A stretch of 64,000 nt of DNA from Pseudonectria foliicola (GCA_003693505.1 QUZD01000121.1:1-64000); one strand, 5' to 3'. Positions 1 through 10,387 are shown, counted from the stretch's first letter. Notes: a model not told the origin generated them from the sequence alone. Translations and numbers: made by a program.

Positions 1-1
1 C

Positions 2-1549
2 GGCCACGGCTCTAACGGCGGCCATGGATCCCACGGCGGCCACGGCTCTCACGGCGGCCATGGATGCCAAGGGTGCACTTGCGTTGTGACGGGCAAGAAG
101 TCCACTGGCTCGCTTGTTGGAGACACCCTCGACAGTACCAAGAAGATTGTGGATGATGTTGCAGATACTGGTAAGAAGGTCATTGGCGACGTCGCCAAGG
201 TTGGTGACGAGGTTCTTGTAGGAAAGGAGCAAGAGGTTAAGAAGGAGGCTGAAGCTGAAAACAAGCCCGAGGCTGAGAAGGAGTCTGAGGCTGAGAAGAA
301 ACCCGAGGCCGAGGAGTCTGAATCTGAGAAGAAGCCTGAGGCCGAGAAGAAGCCCGAGGCCGAGAAGGAGTCTGAGGCTGAGAAGAAGCCCGAAGCTGAG
401 AAGGAGTCTGAGGCTGAGAAGAAGCCCGAAGCTGAGAAGGAGTCTGAGGCTGAGAAGAAGCCTGAGGCCGAGAAGGAGTCTAAGGCCGAGAAGGAGTCTG
501 AGGCCGAGAAGGAGTCTGACGCTGAGAAGAAGCCCGAGGCCGAGAAGGAAACCAGCAAGGAGCAGGTTCTCGATGCGGTCAAGGAAGTGGGTGACAAGGC
601 AGTTACCGACGTTAAGAACACCGCCGAACAGGTCACTGGCAACAAGGAGGAGCTTGGCAGTCAGGTTGTTGATACAGTCAAGCACACTGCTGATAAGACC
701 ACTGAGGATGTCAAGGACCTGGCCGGCAAGGTCCTCGGTGAGGAAAGCGTTGGCAGTGCCGTCAAGCTCCAGGCTCGTGGCAGATACCACTATGGTGGAC
801 GCCCCTACGAGAAGTCCTGCCACAGCTGCAAGGCCAAGTACGACCACCACGGTAAGGAGTACCACGGCAAATGCCAGAAGTGCCATGAGAAGGAGTACTA
901 CGAGGACAAGGAGCTCCGCGTCAAGAAGTACCACGACAAGGAGGAGTATGAGCACCACTACCCCAAGCACCACAAGGAGGAGTATGAGCACCACTACCCC
1001 AAGCACCACCACAAGGAGTGCGAGGGCTGCAAGGACAAGAAGGAGTGCGATGAGTGCGAAGGCAAGCTCAGAAAGGGATACGGCTGGGACGGCCACTACA
1101 CCTACCAGCTCTCCGATCTCGCTCGCACCAGCCACCCCAAGACGTGCTGTGACAAGAAGGGTCTGTACCTCAAGTACTCCTGCGCTGATCTCCAGGCTGG
1201 CAGCCACGGTACCCTCTTCGTCGCAGACAAGATTGTCGGCAAGTTCAACGCCGAGATTATCGGCGACAAGGTCGTCGTCAAGGTCGACGTCAAGGACAAG
1301 AAGAAGTACAAGACCAAGAACCTCGCCCTCTACGTCGGCTGCGACACGGGCTGCGACAGCTACGAGAAGCCCAACATCTGCCTCCACGAGACCTACCCCT
1401 TCCACATCAACGAGAAGGAGAGCCACCACAGCAACTGTGATGTGTTCAAGGTCCCTGACCAGCACTGCAAGCACTACTACCTCGCCATTTACGCCGAGGT
1501 CTGCGAGGAGGAGCACAAGTGCCACCCCTGCCTGGCCTACATTGACTAA
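2..1549 (+). CDS. His/Gly- and KPEAE-repeat protein with Cys-rich C-terminal domain (5' partial)
   Basis: The reading frame is already open at base 2 and ends with TAA at 1547-1549, so the start lies outside the window. The first 20 visible codons form a Gly-His repeat (GHGSHG units), followed by a short CxxCxC stretch. Codons at about 240-555 encode tandem acidic/basic units of the KPEAEKESEAEK kind (36-bp periodicity). Next comes an LEA-like amphipathic stretch with TADKTTEDVKDLAGKVL. The last 260 residues are rich in Cys and His (CHSCKAKYDHHGKEYHGKC, two HHYPKHH repeats, CEGC, CDEC) and end in a more globular, conserved-looking domain with paired Cys (YVGCDTGCDSYEKPNIC). I do not recognise a named family. 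Composition suggests a surface, cell-wall or metal-binding role, which is inference. Whether it is secreted cannot be judged because the N-terminus is missing. Confidence 0.85.
   Translation, partial: GHGSNGGHGSHGGHGSHGGHGCQGCTCVVTGKKSTGSLVGDTLDSTKKIVDDVADTGKKVIGDVAKVGDEVLVGKEQEVKKEAEAENKPEAEKESEAEKKPEAEESESEKKPEAEKKPEAEKESEAEKKPEAEKESEAEKKPEAEKESEAEKKPEAEKESKAEKESEAEKESDAEKKPEAEKETSKEQVLDAVKEVGDKAVTDVKNTAEQVTGNKEELGSQVVDTVKHTADKTTEDVKDLAGKVLGEESVGSAVKLQARGRYHYGGRPYEKSCHSCKAKYDHHGKEYHGKCQKCHEKEYYEDKELRVKKYHDKEEYEHHYPKHHKEEYEHHYPKHHHKECEGCKDKKECDECEGKLRKGYGWDGHYTYQLSDLARTSHPKTCCDKKGLYLKYSCADLQAGSHGTLFVADKIVGKFNAEIIGDKVVVKVDVKDKKKYKTKNLALYVGCDTGCDSYEKPNICLHETYPFHINEKESHHSNCDVFKVPDQHCKHYYLAIYAEVCEEEHKCHPCLAYID
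245..555 (+). repeat. 36-bp coding tandem repeat (KPEAEKESEAEK units)
   Basis: Imperfect repeats of gagaag-aag-ccc-gag-gct-type codons, coding alternating K/E blocks. The most regular copies lie at about 355-490. Lys-Glu periodicity predicts an extended, charged spacer or a single alpha-helix. Confidence 0.85.
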
Positions 1550-2075
1550 GCGATCAACTGCCAGTGCGCCATTCACTTGGCACTTTGGGTATTTGGGAAG
1601 AGAGGCCCAGAGGCTAAAAAAGCAATTGCCTTCTGTCAATACTGACTTCATTTCTTACATTCATTCTCTCAAATAGTATCATCTATTCTTAATACAACTA
1701 TCAATTTTGGTCTCTTCTTACAAGACTTTACCTCTTATCCCTCTGTGAGACAGTATGTCGGCGTAGGATTGCACAAGACGCAACTTCTTGTCCCACGATA
1801 GTTTACTTGCTAACATCATAGGTTGGACTAGGCTAAGTGGGGTGAGATATCCATGGATAGCACTCGATGAATTCATTTGGGTAAATTTTCTATCAATGTT
1901 ACTTTTCGATGACCCCAAGCCAAAGGCCCGCAGCAGGATAGCCATCTCTTCCTCTCCCGCTTGGCGGGAGGGGGGGGACAAAATATCACCTTGGCCCAGC
2001 AATAGCCAACAGCAAACCAGGCTCCACCAAAAACGCCGTAAGCAAGCAAAAGACTAGCCTTGTTGACACAACCAT
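1550..2075. other. Convergent 3' intergenic region
   Basis: This is the 3' side of the genes on both flanks. It contains AT-rich segments compatible with 3' UTRs and polyadenylation sites (for example around 1675-1705) and a G/C homopolymer patch at 1968-1978. I see no coding signal. Confidence 0.6.
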
Positions 2076-3842
2076 CTACCAATGAGGCGCGTGGGATACA
2101 AAGCCCATGAGAATGCCCGCGATGAGTCCAGCGGAGGGCACGGTGATAAACCAACCAAGGTAGATCCAGCCAACCATGCGCCAGTTGATGGAGCGCCAAT
2201 CGCCATTGCAAAGACCGACACCAACAATGGCGCCAGTGATGCATTGGGTAGTGGAGATCGGCAGTTCTGCGAACGTTGTTAACAAATGGCATTCGAGAGA
2301 TTCAGTATTGAAAAACTTACGAAGTCGAGTAGCCATGATGATGGCGATGACAGAGCCCAGCTCTATGGAGAAACCACGAGCAGGGGACATGAGGGTAACA
2401 CGGTTGCCCAAGTTGGCCATGATATTATAACCGTAAGTCCAGAGACCAATCACAATACCAGCACCACCAAAGGCAAGAATCCAGAGAGGCACTTCGGACT
2501 TGGCGCCACCAGTAGTACCAGTGTTCCAAATCTGGAAGATGGTTGCGTAGGGCCCAACAGCGTTGGCGACATCATTGGCACCGTGAGTAAAGGAGGCGGC
2601 AGCGGCAGTCATGACTTGCAGAAAAGTGTAGAGAAACTCGGTTCGGTTGTCAAAGTGCTGAGCACGGGCATGAATTTCCTCCACATCACCCGCCACGGCA
2701 GACTTTTCGCTCTGAGAACCAACAATGTCCTTGTCAACGCCGTGAAGAATGGCAAACTTGACGGCCCACCAGATGAAGGCGCCCGAGTACCAGGAACTGT
2801 CGGGCTTGGGGCCGATCATGGACTTGTGCTGGGTGGACTGGTCGATCTCGGTCTCTGCAGTGGCGACCTTCTTTTCATCGTGCTGACCCTCGATATCGTC
2901 GGTAACGGCAGCAGCACGAGCAGCGCGGCGCTGGTCGAGCTCTTCACGAGTGAGGTGACCCTCGTAGAAGTTGCGAACGATACCCTGGAAATTCTCAGGG
3001 GGAGGGGGAACAGGGCCACGGCGGAGAAGGAAGGGACCCTGAACAATATGGTAGCCCTTGAGCTGCCAATCCTCCTTGATGACGACACGGTACAGCCAGG
3101 GGACGAGGAATATGGCCATAAGGAGACCCCAGCCAGCACCAACAGCGACAATAACACCGGGAATCTGCTGTTCGGTCAACTTGACCTCGTAGCTGCCGCC
3201 CTTCCAGATGAGAAGCATGACGATGAGGGAGGCCGTCAGCCAAAAGTAAAAGGGCACAAGGAAGAGACCCTTCATGGCGGGATTGTTGCGAAGCAAGACG
3301 CCATACTTGGTGAAGAGGAAGATGAGCGCGGCAAAAACTCCGGATAGGACAGGGGCAATGATCCAGGCCAGGAAGACTTGAACAACACCCTGCTTGATGT
3401 CAACGGAACCATTCTCCTTGTATCCGATCCACTTGATACCTGAACCGCCAAGGGCACCGACACCCATTCCGAGGACGCCTCCAAGGATAGAGTGAGTTGT
3501 AGAGACGGGGAAACCGAAACGAGTGGCGATGGTGAGGTATACGGAGGAGGCGATGATGGCGCAAACCATGCCCAGCATGAGCATGGCGGGCTCATCGTCA
3601 AAGGCGCCGATATCGATAATCTTGGTCCGAATGGTGTCGGCTACGCGGCCGCCTACACCGAGGGCACCGCTGAACTCCATGAGCGAGGCGCCAATCATGG
3701 CTTGCATATAGGAGATGGAGCGGGATGAGACGGATGAGGCCCATGAGTTGGCCACATCGTTGGCGCCAATATTCCAAGCGTCGAGGAAGGCGAAGATGGT
3801 GCCGACAGCGAAGAGGTAGTCATATTGGTGGAGGACTGCCAT
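2076..3842 (-). CDS. PHO89: Phosphate-repressible Na+/phosphate symporter (PiT family, PHO89/PHO-4 type)
   Basis: Plasma-membrane high-affinity sodium-phosphate symporter of the PiT (PF01384) family, as in yeast Pho89 and Neurospora PHO-4. Both family signatures are visible: NIGANDVANSW near the N-terminus (about residue 25) and THGANDVANAVGP in the second half. About a dozen hydrophobic segments flank a hydrophilic central loop of about 150 residues (the LTREELDQRR to HKSMIGPKP region). The unspliced frame codes 588 residues, but it contains a 54-nt intron at 2267-2320. Splicing joins ATRL to QLPISTTQ and restores the conserved second PISTTQ motif, giving 570 residues. The ATG at 3842 starts directly with the conserved MAVLHQYDYLFAVGTIFAF region. 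The upstream leader is purine-rich on the plus strand. Two CACGTG boxes lie 1.06 and 1.39 kb upstream, a sequence bound by Pho4/NUC-1 type regulators in other fungi. Confidence 0.95.
   Translation of the reverse strand: MAVLHQYDYLFAVGTIFAFLDAWNIGANDVANSWASSVSSRSISYMQAMIGASLMEFSGALGVGGRVADTIRTKIIDIGAFDDEPAMLMLGMVCAIIASSVYLTIATRFGFPVSTTHSILGGVLGMGVGALGGSGIKWIGYKENGSVDIKQGVVQVFLAWIIAPVLSGVFAALIFLFTKYGVLLRNNPAMKGLFLVPFYFWLTASLIVMLLIWKGGSYEVKLTEQQIPGVIVAVGAGWGLLMAIFLVPWLYRVVIKEDWQLKGYHIVQGPFLLRRGPVPPPPENFQGIVRNFYEGHLTREELDQRRAARAAAVTDDIEGQHDEKKVATAETEIDQSTQHKSMIGPKPDSSWYSGAFIWWAVKFAILHGVDKDIVGSQSEKSAVAGDVEEIHARAQHFDNRTEFLYTFLQVMTAAAASFTHGANDVANAVGPYATIFQIWNTGTTGGAKSEVPLWILAFGGAGIVIGLWTYGYNIMANLGNRVTLMSPARGFSIELGSVIAIIMATRLRKFFNTESLECHLLTTFAELPISTTQCITGAIVGVGLCNGDWRSINWRMVGWIYLGWFITVPSAGLIAGILMGFVSHAPHW
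2267..2320 (-). other. PHO89: 54-nt stop-free intron in the phosphate symporter gene
   Basis: On the minus strand the donor is gtaagt, the branch-like sequence is ttaac and the acceptor is cgcag. The length is 3n and there is no stop codon. Retention would insert 18 residues (starting with RKFFNTE) into a conserved transmembrane motif, so splicing is the expected productive form. Confidence 0.88.
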
Positions 3843-4900
3843 CGTAGCAGTGCTGGAATAATGGAGGATGGAGATGATGTGTATCTGAGGAAGAGGAAAG
3901 ATGGAAGAGGAGGAGGGAGAGAAGAAGAGAAGCCACCTGTGTTGGGGGGAGCTGCTACAGCCGGCTGGCAGGTGCAGACAGGTGGTGATGATGGAACGAA
4001 ATCGGATGAGACTAGATCTGGGGAGTGGCAGAAGAGCAGGCGGGAGGGGGCTGTGTTATATAGCTGCAAAACGACTCTTGGCGATGGGAACTGCTCTCTT
4101 CATCAACTTATCCGTCTCCATGAGCAAGAGTCAAAACAGGACCGAGTGCAACAGCATCTCCACCTGCGCCCTGCATCAGTTGCCGAGAGAGGGGAATCGG
4201 CCAAGACGCTTGGAGGAGGGATCCATCCGTAAGTCCATGTTGTGTGTGACCCGGTCTTTTTCGCTCCCCCCGTTGAGTCCTTGAGTCCTCGAGTACTTGA
4301 GTCCTTGCTTGACGAATTGGCCGCTGACGGTCCAATGATTAACAGCGTCTCTAGTTTTTGCAATTGCGGGCACAGAATAGATGCCCGGTGTTGTTTCTCG
4401 TCCAGCGCGACTGCAATGAAGTTGCAGCTGTCGTCGGCATCGACGAGCGAGCACGCGACATATTGCAATATTCGTCACCAGCCCTACTGTACAGCCCAAG
4501 GTCTCCCATCTTATCTCATATGTACCCGTATCATAATGTGCATCTACGGCTAGGCTGGCGCGGCAGCTTCCGCCGGGTATGCCCATCGCAGATCCAACCA
4601 CTCATGCAAGGCGAATCCAGTCCGTGTCTTTATCGCTTCGCCCGACTTGGGAAACCAGGCACGCGACACTATGGAAGCGTTGAACGAACTAATCAGGCAA
4701 GCATTCAGAGCTAAAGAAAAATATTGGAGCCGTCGCCCCTCACCTTAAAACCAACTCTAACAACTCTAAAGATTTTCTTGCCCATTAGGGCTTAGGCTAC
4801 CGCTCCTGCGGCCCTGTATGTGGAGAACCAGAGGCGACAGACTGTCCCCCCCCCCCCCCCCGAAGTCTTCCTCGCAGCCAATCGCCAGTCACACGATATA

Positions 4901-4906
4901 CACGTG
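4901..4906. promoter_or_regulatory. CACGTG box upstream of phosphate symporter
   Basis: Palindromic CACGTG, 1.06 kb upstream of the symporter ATG. In yeast and Neurospora the phosphate-starvation regulators Pho4 and NUC-1 bind this core. Distance and single-copy occurrence make function uncertain. Confidence 0.3.
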
Positions 4907-5233
4907 TAGACGAGCCGGCAGACAAAAAGCCTGCGATTGCTTCCAATGCTTGGCTGCCAAGTCCTCCTGGGCCTCTTGGCAGTGGCCACGGTCGTCTATC
5001 GCTCACGCTTGTCAGCTTTCTATCAGCTTTTGGTCGCCTCTACCCGCGAACCCTGTTAGTATGCCATCTGTCTGCGACAGCTGCCAAGACACAGCTGCCC
5101 GTCTTTCCAGCCAGCCAGAATGCGCACTTGGTGCACGTTGCAAGCTCTGCGCCTTTGCCAAGAAGGTCTGGTTCTCGGCGAGCTGATTACAGTAAGTTAC
5201 CGTAGAGTACCTCGGCCAGATACGCTACCAGGC

Positions 5234-5239
5234 CACGTG
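5234..5239. promoter_or_regulatory. Second CACGTG box upstream of phosphate symporter
   Basis: A second CACGTG, 1.39 kb from the symporter start. The hexamer is expected by chance about once per 4 kb, so two within about 340 bp is suggestive only. Confidence 0.25.
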
Positions 5240-6564
5240 CACACTTTCTCCATTCGTATGCTCAGATGCCATGTACAGTACAAGTAGTCATCATGTTGCC
5301 AATTGTTTCGAGGTAGATGAGCTGACAATACCCATTTGCCGCCGATAGGTTGTTGCATCGTCAACTCTAGTTCTCTAGGTACCGGCAGCAAGCGATGATA
5401 ATGATACGATGAGATACAATGTGAGCCAGCCAATCCCAGCCGTCTGGGCGTCGTCTCGGTATTCAAAAAGGAAACAATGCCGGTTGTTCTGTCCAGCTAG
5501 CTCCTCATTGCCATATTTTTGGTCATATGAGAATTGATAATCCTACCGCTCTATTCAGTTGATGCAGGGCCAAGCCTATGCGTGGCGCCGGCGACGCAGC
5601 ACACTTGACTCTCCGACGAGTGCTGTCCCAAGAGGAGCCATCTGCATATCGCTCGGTCGATCGTTTGGGAGGAGTCGCCATGATATCTGTGGGTTCCAGA
5701 CATCTGCTCGCGTGGCCACCTTCCGGATCTTCCTTGTACCCTCCGGGATTCTTCACCCTGCACCCGAGTGCTGTGCGGAACGTTCCATGGTCCCACCAAC
5801 TGCTATAGTATGCGCGTCGGGATGTTTCTGAGGGATATACGTAGGTTCTTGGCAATTCGTAAGCGGTCTTGATGGACGGCAGTTCCTCAAAAGTAACAAG
5901 TAACAGGACATGTCACTCTGCTACTCACTTGGTATACATAGTCTAACTCGGTTTCCAATGCCTCGAAGGTTCACGGCCTGGGTCCCTTGATTCCCAATAA
6001 GAGAAAGCGAATCAACCACTGGCCTTTTCGTATTTGACTGCGTTCAAACTTCTGTTGCCATCGGCACTAACAGATGCCGCAATATGGTACGCCTGACCGA
6101 AACAAACCATGTCAGCTACTAGCTGGATAGTAGTGCTCGGAGAATTTTGGGTAGCTCAGGTACAGAAATTCGTCAAAAGCCTAACGGGAATTGCCTGCCG
6201 CCAGTGCCTTGAACCTACTTGCACATCACCAACATCAAAAATCTGGCTTCTAGGGAGTCAGCCACAAGAAAAATAAAAAATCACTCGATGTTCTAATTGA
6301 ATCAAACGACGTAGGCCGCACACAAGTGTGCACCATGCCCAGCTCAAGTGCTTTGATCGACTAGGTCCAAGGTGGGGTGGTGGGTTGCTGGTGTCCACCT
6401 AGCATTCTTCGAGTGACATTGAAGCGAAGCACAAGTTTCAATACTCTACTTCATCGAAATGCTACAATCTCCAATGGCTCGAAGCTACGCAAACTAGCAC
6501 CCGCCTCCACTAGAGAGTGGATGTTGTCCGTCGAAAGTCCAGGTTCCCTGGCGCTCAACCGCAA

Positions 6565-7861
6565 ATGGAACGAGCAGAGTCGCAGCCAAATCCAGCCGAC
6601 AGCGAGCAGGTTGTCGACTCGAAACGGCCGGCTTCTCTACAAATCAACGCCGCCGCCCCTGATGCCAAGAGAACCAAAACCTCCCATGATGGCGTGACCG
6701 AACCAGATGTGCAAGCTCCAAGTACCAAATGGAGGGTCCCCTTTCCAGAAAAGGCATGTTAGTCCCTTGAGATATCGGGAGCCCGTGCTAACTACCCATC
6801 CAAAAGCCTGCGGTTGTAGAGGAACGGAAAGGCGAGATCGAGTTTCGAGTAGTCAACAACGATGGCAGCAACCAAAGTAGTATCATTCTCACGGGCCTCA
6901 AATGCCTCTTTCAAAAGCAACTTCCCAAGATGCCGAAAGACTACATTGCACGTCTCGTCTACGACCGCACACACTTATCCATTGCCATTATCAAGCACCC
7001 TTTGGAGGTGATCGGTGGGATATCATATCGGGAATTCCGCGCCCGCAAGTTTGCTGAAATCGTATTTTGCGCCGTCTCGTCTGACCAGCAGGTCAAGGGA
7101 TACGGGGGCGCATCTCATGGCCCATCTGAAGGATTATGTTCGAGCCACTTCTCCGGTGATGCACTTCCTAACGTACGCTGACAACTATGCCACGGGGTAT
7201 TTTCAAAAAGCAAGGGTTTTCCAAACACATTACTCTCGGCAAGTCTGTGTGGATGGGGTACATCAAGGACTATGAAGGGGGCACACTCATGCACTGTACC
7301 ATGCTGCCGCGAATAAGGTATCTCGAAGTTGGCCGTATGCTGCTCAAGGAGAAGGAAACCGTGCAGGCAAAGATCAAGGCGTCGAGTAAAAGCCACGTCA
7401 TTCATCAGCCGCCTCAGCAATGGTCAAATGGCGAGGTAACTGCAATCGATCCTCTCTCTATCCCTGCCATCCGGGCAACTGGCTGGTGTACCGACATGGA
7501 TGAGTTGGCACGGGAGCCACGCCACGGACCTTACTTCAACGAACTTCGTCGTTTTCTGTACCAGATACAGAACTACAAGCAAGCATGGCCCTTTCTCCAT
7601 CCTGTCAACAGAGACGAGGTCCCAGATTACTATAATGTCATCACACAGCCAATGGACCTGTCAACCATGGAGGAACGGCTGATGCATAATCAGTATACCA
7701 CTCCGAAAGACCTTGTTGCCGACCTCAAATTGGTCTTTAATAACTGCCGGCAGTATAATGACACAACAACAGTGTACAACAAGTGCGCAGTCAGGCTGGA
7801 GAAGTACATGTGGAGTCTCATCAAGGAGATTCCGGAGTGGTTCAGTTTGCTGGAAGATTAA
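6565..7861 (+). pseudogene. GCN5-like histone acetyltransferase with bromodomain, two frameshifts
   Basis: Similar to Gcn5, the catalytic lysine acetyltransferase of SAGA-type complexes. Exon 1 (6565-6753) gives a hydrophilic N-terminus; the gene then continues after a GC-AG intron (6754-6806) with PAVVEERKGEIEFRVVNND. The GNAT core carries the catalytic-Glu region FAEIVFCAVSSDQQVKGYG. The frame is then broken by one extra G in the run 7104-7108, where the next conserved residues AHLMAHLKDY continue in frame +1. It is broken again by an extra G at 7210, where YFQK is followed by QGFSKHITLGKS in the next frame. From 7211 the frame is intact to TAA at 7861 and holds a complete bromodomain (PVNRDEVPDYY, MDLSTMEE, acetyl-lysine-binding Asn in NNCRQYN). 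Without the two extra bases the frame would be 413 codons, a normal Gcn5 length. Substitutions in otherwise invariant blocks suggest a diverged paralogue rather than the main GCN5. The ATG at 6565 is the first in frame. Sequencing error at both sites is an alternative. Confidence 0.82.
6754..6806 (+). other. GC-AG intron in GCN5-like gene
   Basis: The donor is GCATGT, the branch site is gctaac at 6787-6792 and the acceptor is aaaag. Joining 6753 to 6807 links PFPEK to PAVVEERKG, the junction expected for Gcn5 proteins. A GT donor would not give this join. Confidence 0.75.
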
Positions 7862-8809
7862 TTGGCGGCCAGTGCTTTGGAGTTAAGTCTATTGCTCAAT
7901 TGATTGTCGTAGATGTCACCAGCCGGTAGAGACATGTCATGCGAGCGTAAGGAGTACAGGAACCAGCAATGCCTATTGCCGCCAACGTAGACACATTTGT
8001 GCTTCTATTTTATTATGTTCTGAAGTTGCGCTGAGACATGCCGTCTTAACTAGATGAAGTACACCTCGGGATATCATCGCCCGCTTCCTCTACGTCACGG
8101 CTCAGGCCTCGGATGGTCCGAGTGTGTGCCCAGATGGATGGATGCCTGAGGCGGTGCATGGAACCACGATGCGATGTTGAAACCTCCATCCAAAACGACC
8201 TTTACCTTTATCGTCTTTCGATCTTCGCCCCCCCTTGTTATCGAGCCGCCGATCTCTCTCTCACGGTCCAAACAAGACGCACCGTCGACCCCAGACACCA
8301 GACAACCCACACAAACCTTAACTTCTACCAAAATGCCATCATTCGCAAGGCCCTCCGTCTGCCGCACGCTATAGCCGACCTCCCATCTCGGGCCATCATT
8401 ACCTCGAACGAGCATGGCGCACCCTCATCCAAGGCATCGCTTCCCCGCAATCAACGCACCGACCCCCAGCTTCTCCAACGAGTAGCAACCGGCTGGTGGA
8501 GACGCTCTGCTCTCGCGTCAATGGAACGTTTCCCCATGGGGTCCGTCCCCGCATCTTGATGTGACCACAGAATAGGCACAAGCCTCCCTGCTGCGGCCGT
8601 GCCCCCCCTTGGCCTTTGATTCTCAACGCGGTTAACGGCCGTCGTCACGATTCACCCATGACCTATTCCGCCGAGAGTGTGCCCGATGATCTGCTGGGTG
8701 CAAGTTGGGAGACTGGCACTTGGACGGTGAAAAGGGCGGCGTGTCTGCCCTCCAGGAGGGAGATGCTGCTCCTTTGGTCAACTCTGACTACTGAATCCAT
8801 CGCGACACC
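7862..8809. other. Intergenic region and probable 5' leader of the sugar transporter
   Basis: No gene is supported. The segment at 8220-8400 is pyrimidine-rich and could be promoter or leader. A short ATG frame at 8333-8374 (13 codons) and another from about 8658 could act as upstream ORFs if the leader extends this far. The transcription start cannot be placed. Confidence 0.4.
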
Positions 8810-10387
8810 ATGGGTTTCAAGGAATTTGTCAAGAAACGCTCCCTCAAGGTCTCGGACAGCAGTGTGACCAAGGCTGCCGAGTTGACATTACGCGAGTCCA
8901 TCTGGCCCATCACTCTCGTCACCACCCTCTTCTTCCTCTGGGGGTTTAGCTATGGCTTGATCGATACCCTCAACAAGCATTTCCAGGATGTCCTCGATAT
9001 CAATCGCGCCCGCTCGTCTGGTCTTCAAGCAGCGTACTTTGGGTATGTACTTGCTTGGGCATTGCGGAGGTCTAGATCTTAGGTACTGTGGCTGACAGAA
9101 TCCCAGAGCCTATCCTTTGGCGTCCCTTGGGCATGCTGCCTGGATCTTGCGACACTATTCCTACAAAGCCGTGTTCATCTGGGGCCTCTTTCTCTACGCT
9201 CTCGGCGCTCTCATTGCGATTCCCTGCATCAAGGCCAAGTCATTTGGCGGATTCTGTGCCGCCATCTTCATCATCGGTAACGGCCTAGGCGCGCTTGAGA
9301 CAGCTGCCAACCCTTTCATCACCGGTGGGACTCACATTGACCCCTCCTTCTTTGTTTCCCTGGCTAACTGTTCAATTTAGTCTGTGGCCCGCCTCGATAC
9401 TCCGAGATCCGAATCAACATCTCCCAGGCATTCAACGGAATCGGGACTGTCGTTGCCCCTGTTCTCGGCTCCTACGTCTTCTTTGACTTTGACGACGAGC
9501 AAAAGGCTCTAGATAATGTCCAATGGGTCTATCTTGCCATCGCCGTCTTCGTACTGCTCCTTGCAGTGCTGTTCTTGTTCTCCAAGATTCCCGAGATTAC
9601 AGACGCAGGTGAGCACGGTATCCATCCGCCGACGCCTTGTTTCAATCCCTAATACTCTCTCACAGACATGGCGTTCCAGGCCGAGGCGACGCATGCTGGT
9701 ACAGGCGACCAGCCCTTTTGGAAGCAGTACAAACTCTTCCATGCATCCTTTGCACAGTTCTGCTACACTGGTGCCCAAGTCGCCATCGCCAGCTTCTTCA
9801 TCAACTACGCCACCGAGACCCGCCCCAATACCAAGAACGCACTGGGATCAAAGTTCTTTGCCGGCGCGCAGGCGGCATTCGCACTAGGTCGGTTCGTAGG
9901 TGTGGGAATCATGCGCTACGTCAAGCCTCGCTGGGTCTTCCTCGTCTTCCTGACCATGTGCATCGTCTTCATCTCCCCGACCATCAACCACGGCGGCAAC
10001 ACCGGAATCGCTCTCCTCTACGTCGTCCTGTTCTTCGAGTCCATCTGCTTCCCCACCATCCTGGCGCTGGGAATGCGAGGACTCGGACGCCACACGAAGA
10101 GAGGAAGTGGGTTCCTCGTTGCTGGTGTGGTCGGAGGCGCCTGTGTGCCCCCGTTGACGGGCGTCGCAGCCGACAACTTCCGCAACACTGGCAAGGCCAT
10201 GTGTGTCCCACTAGCCTTCTTCGTTGCGGCCTGGACGTACTCTGTCACCGTCAACTTTGTCGGCAGCTACACCAGTGTGGTGGACTCGTTTGGCGACACC
10301 ACCGTCGGACTGCAAGATGGAACCGTGGATGAGGAGAAAGTCAAGGTCGACGCAGAGGAGAAGGGTACGACCCAGGCGGTCGAATGA
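8810..10387 (+). CDS. Major facilitator sugar transporter, FucP (L-fucose/glucose-galactose permease) type
   Basis: Four exons, 8810-9042, 9107-9324, 9381-9608 and 9666-10387, give 466 residues. Each junction has GT..AG and restores family sequence: FG|AYPLAS, FIT|VCGPPR and EITDA|DMAF. Features are a hydrophilic N-terminus, then LRESIWPITLVTTLFFLWGF and GLIDTLNKHFQ, the typical FucP start. Further hallmarks are GNGLGALETAANPF and NISQAFNGIGTVVAPVLGSYVFF. About 12 membrane segments lead to a short acidic cytosolic tail. FucP-group members are proton-sugar symporters in the plasma membrane; the fungal substrate cannot be inferred. The ATG at 8810 is followed by a basic stretch (KEFVKKRS) and is the only one giving the full family N-terminus. 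Confidence 0.9.

Larger units (their letters stand above)
3843..6564. other. Intergenic region upstream of the symporter
   Basis: About 2.7 kb without a supportable gene. The part next to the symporter (3843-4060) is purine-rich on the plus strand, so its transcript leader is pyrimidine-rich. There is a 16-base C homopolymer at 4846-4861. All open frames here lack homology that I can recognise and overlap on both strands. The upstream end may hold the promoter of the GCN5-like gene. Confidence 0.5.

Noticed and set aside
49..645. Minus-strand Ser/Phe-rich open frame
   Set aside because: Antisense shadow of the KPEAE repeats.
2286..3347. Plus-strand 353-codon frame opposite the phosphate symporter
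   Set aside because: Opposite strand of a recognised transporter, with no motif of its own.
9637..10332. Arg/His-rich plus-strand frame
   Set aside because: Alternate frame of exon 4 of the sugar transporter.
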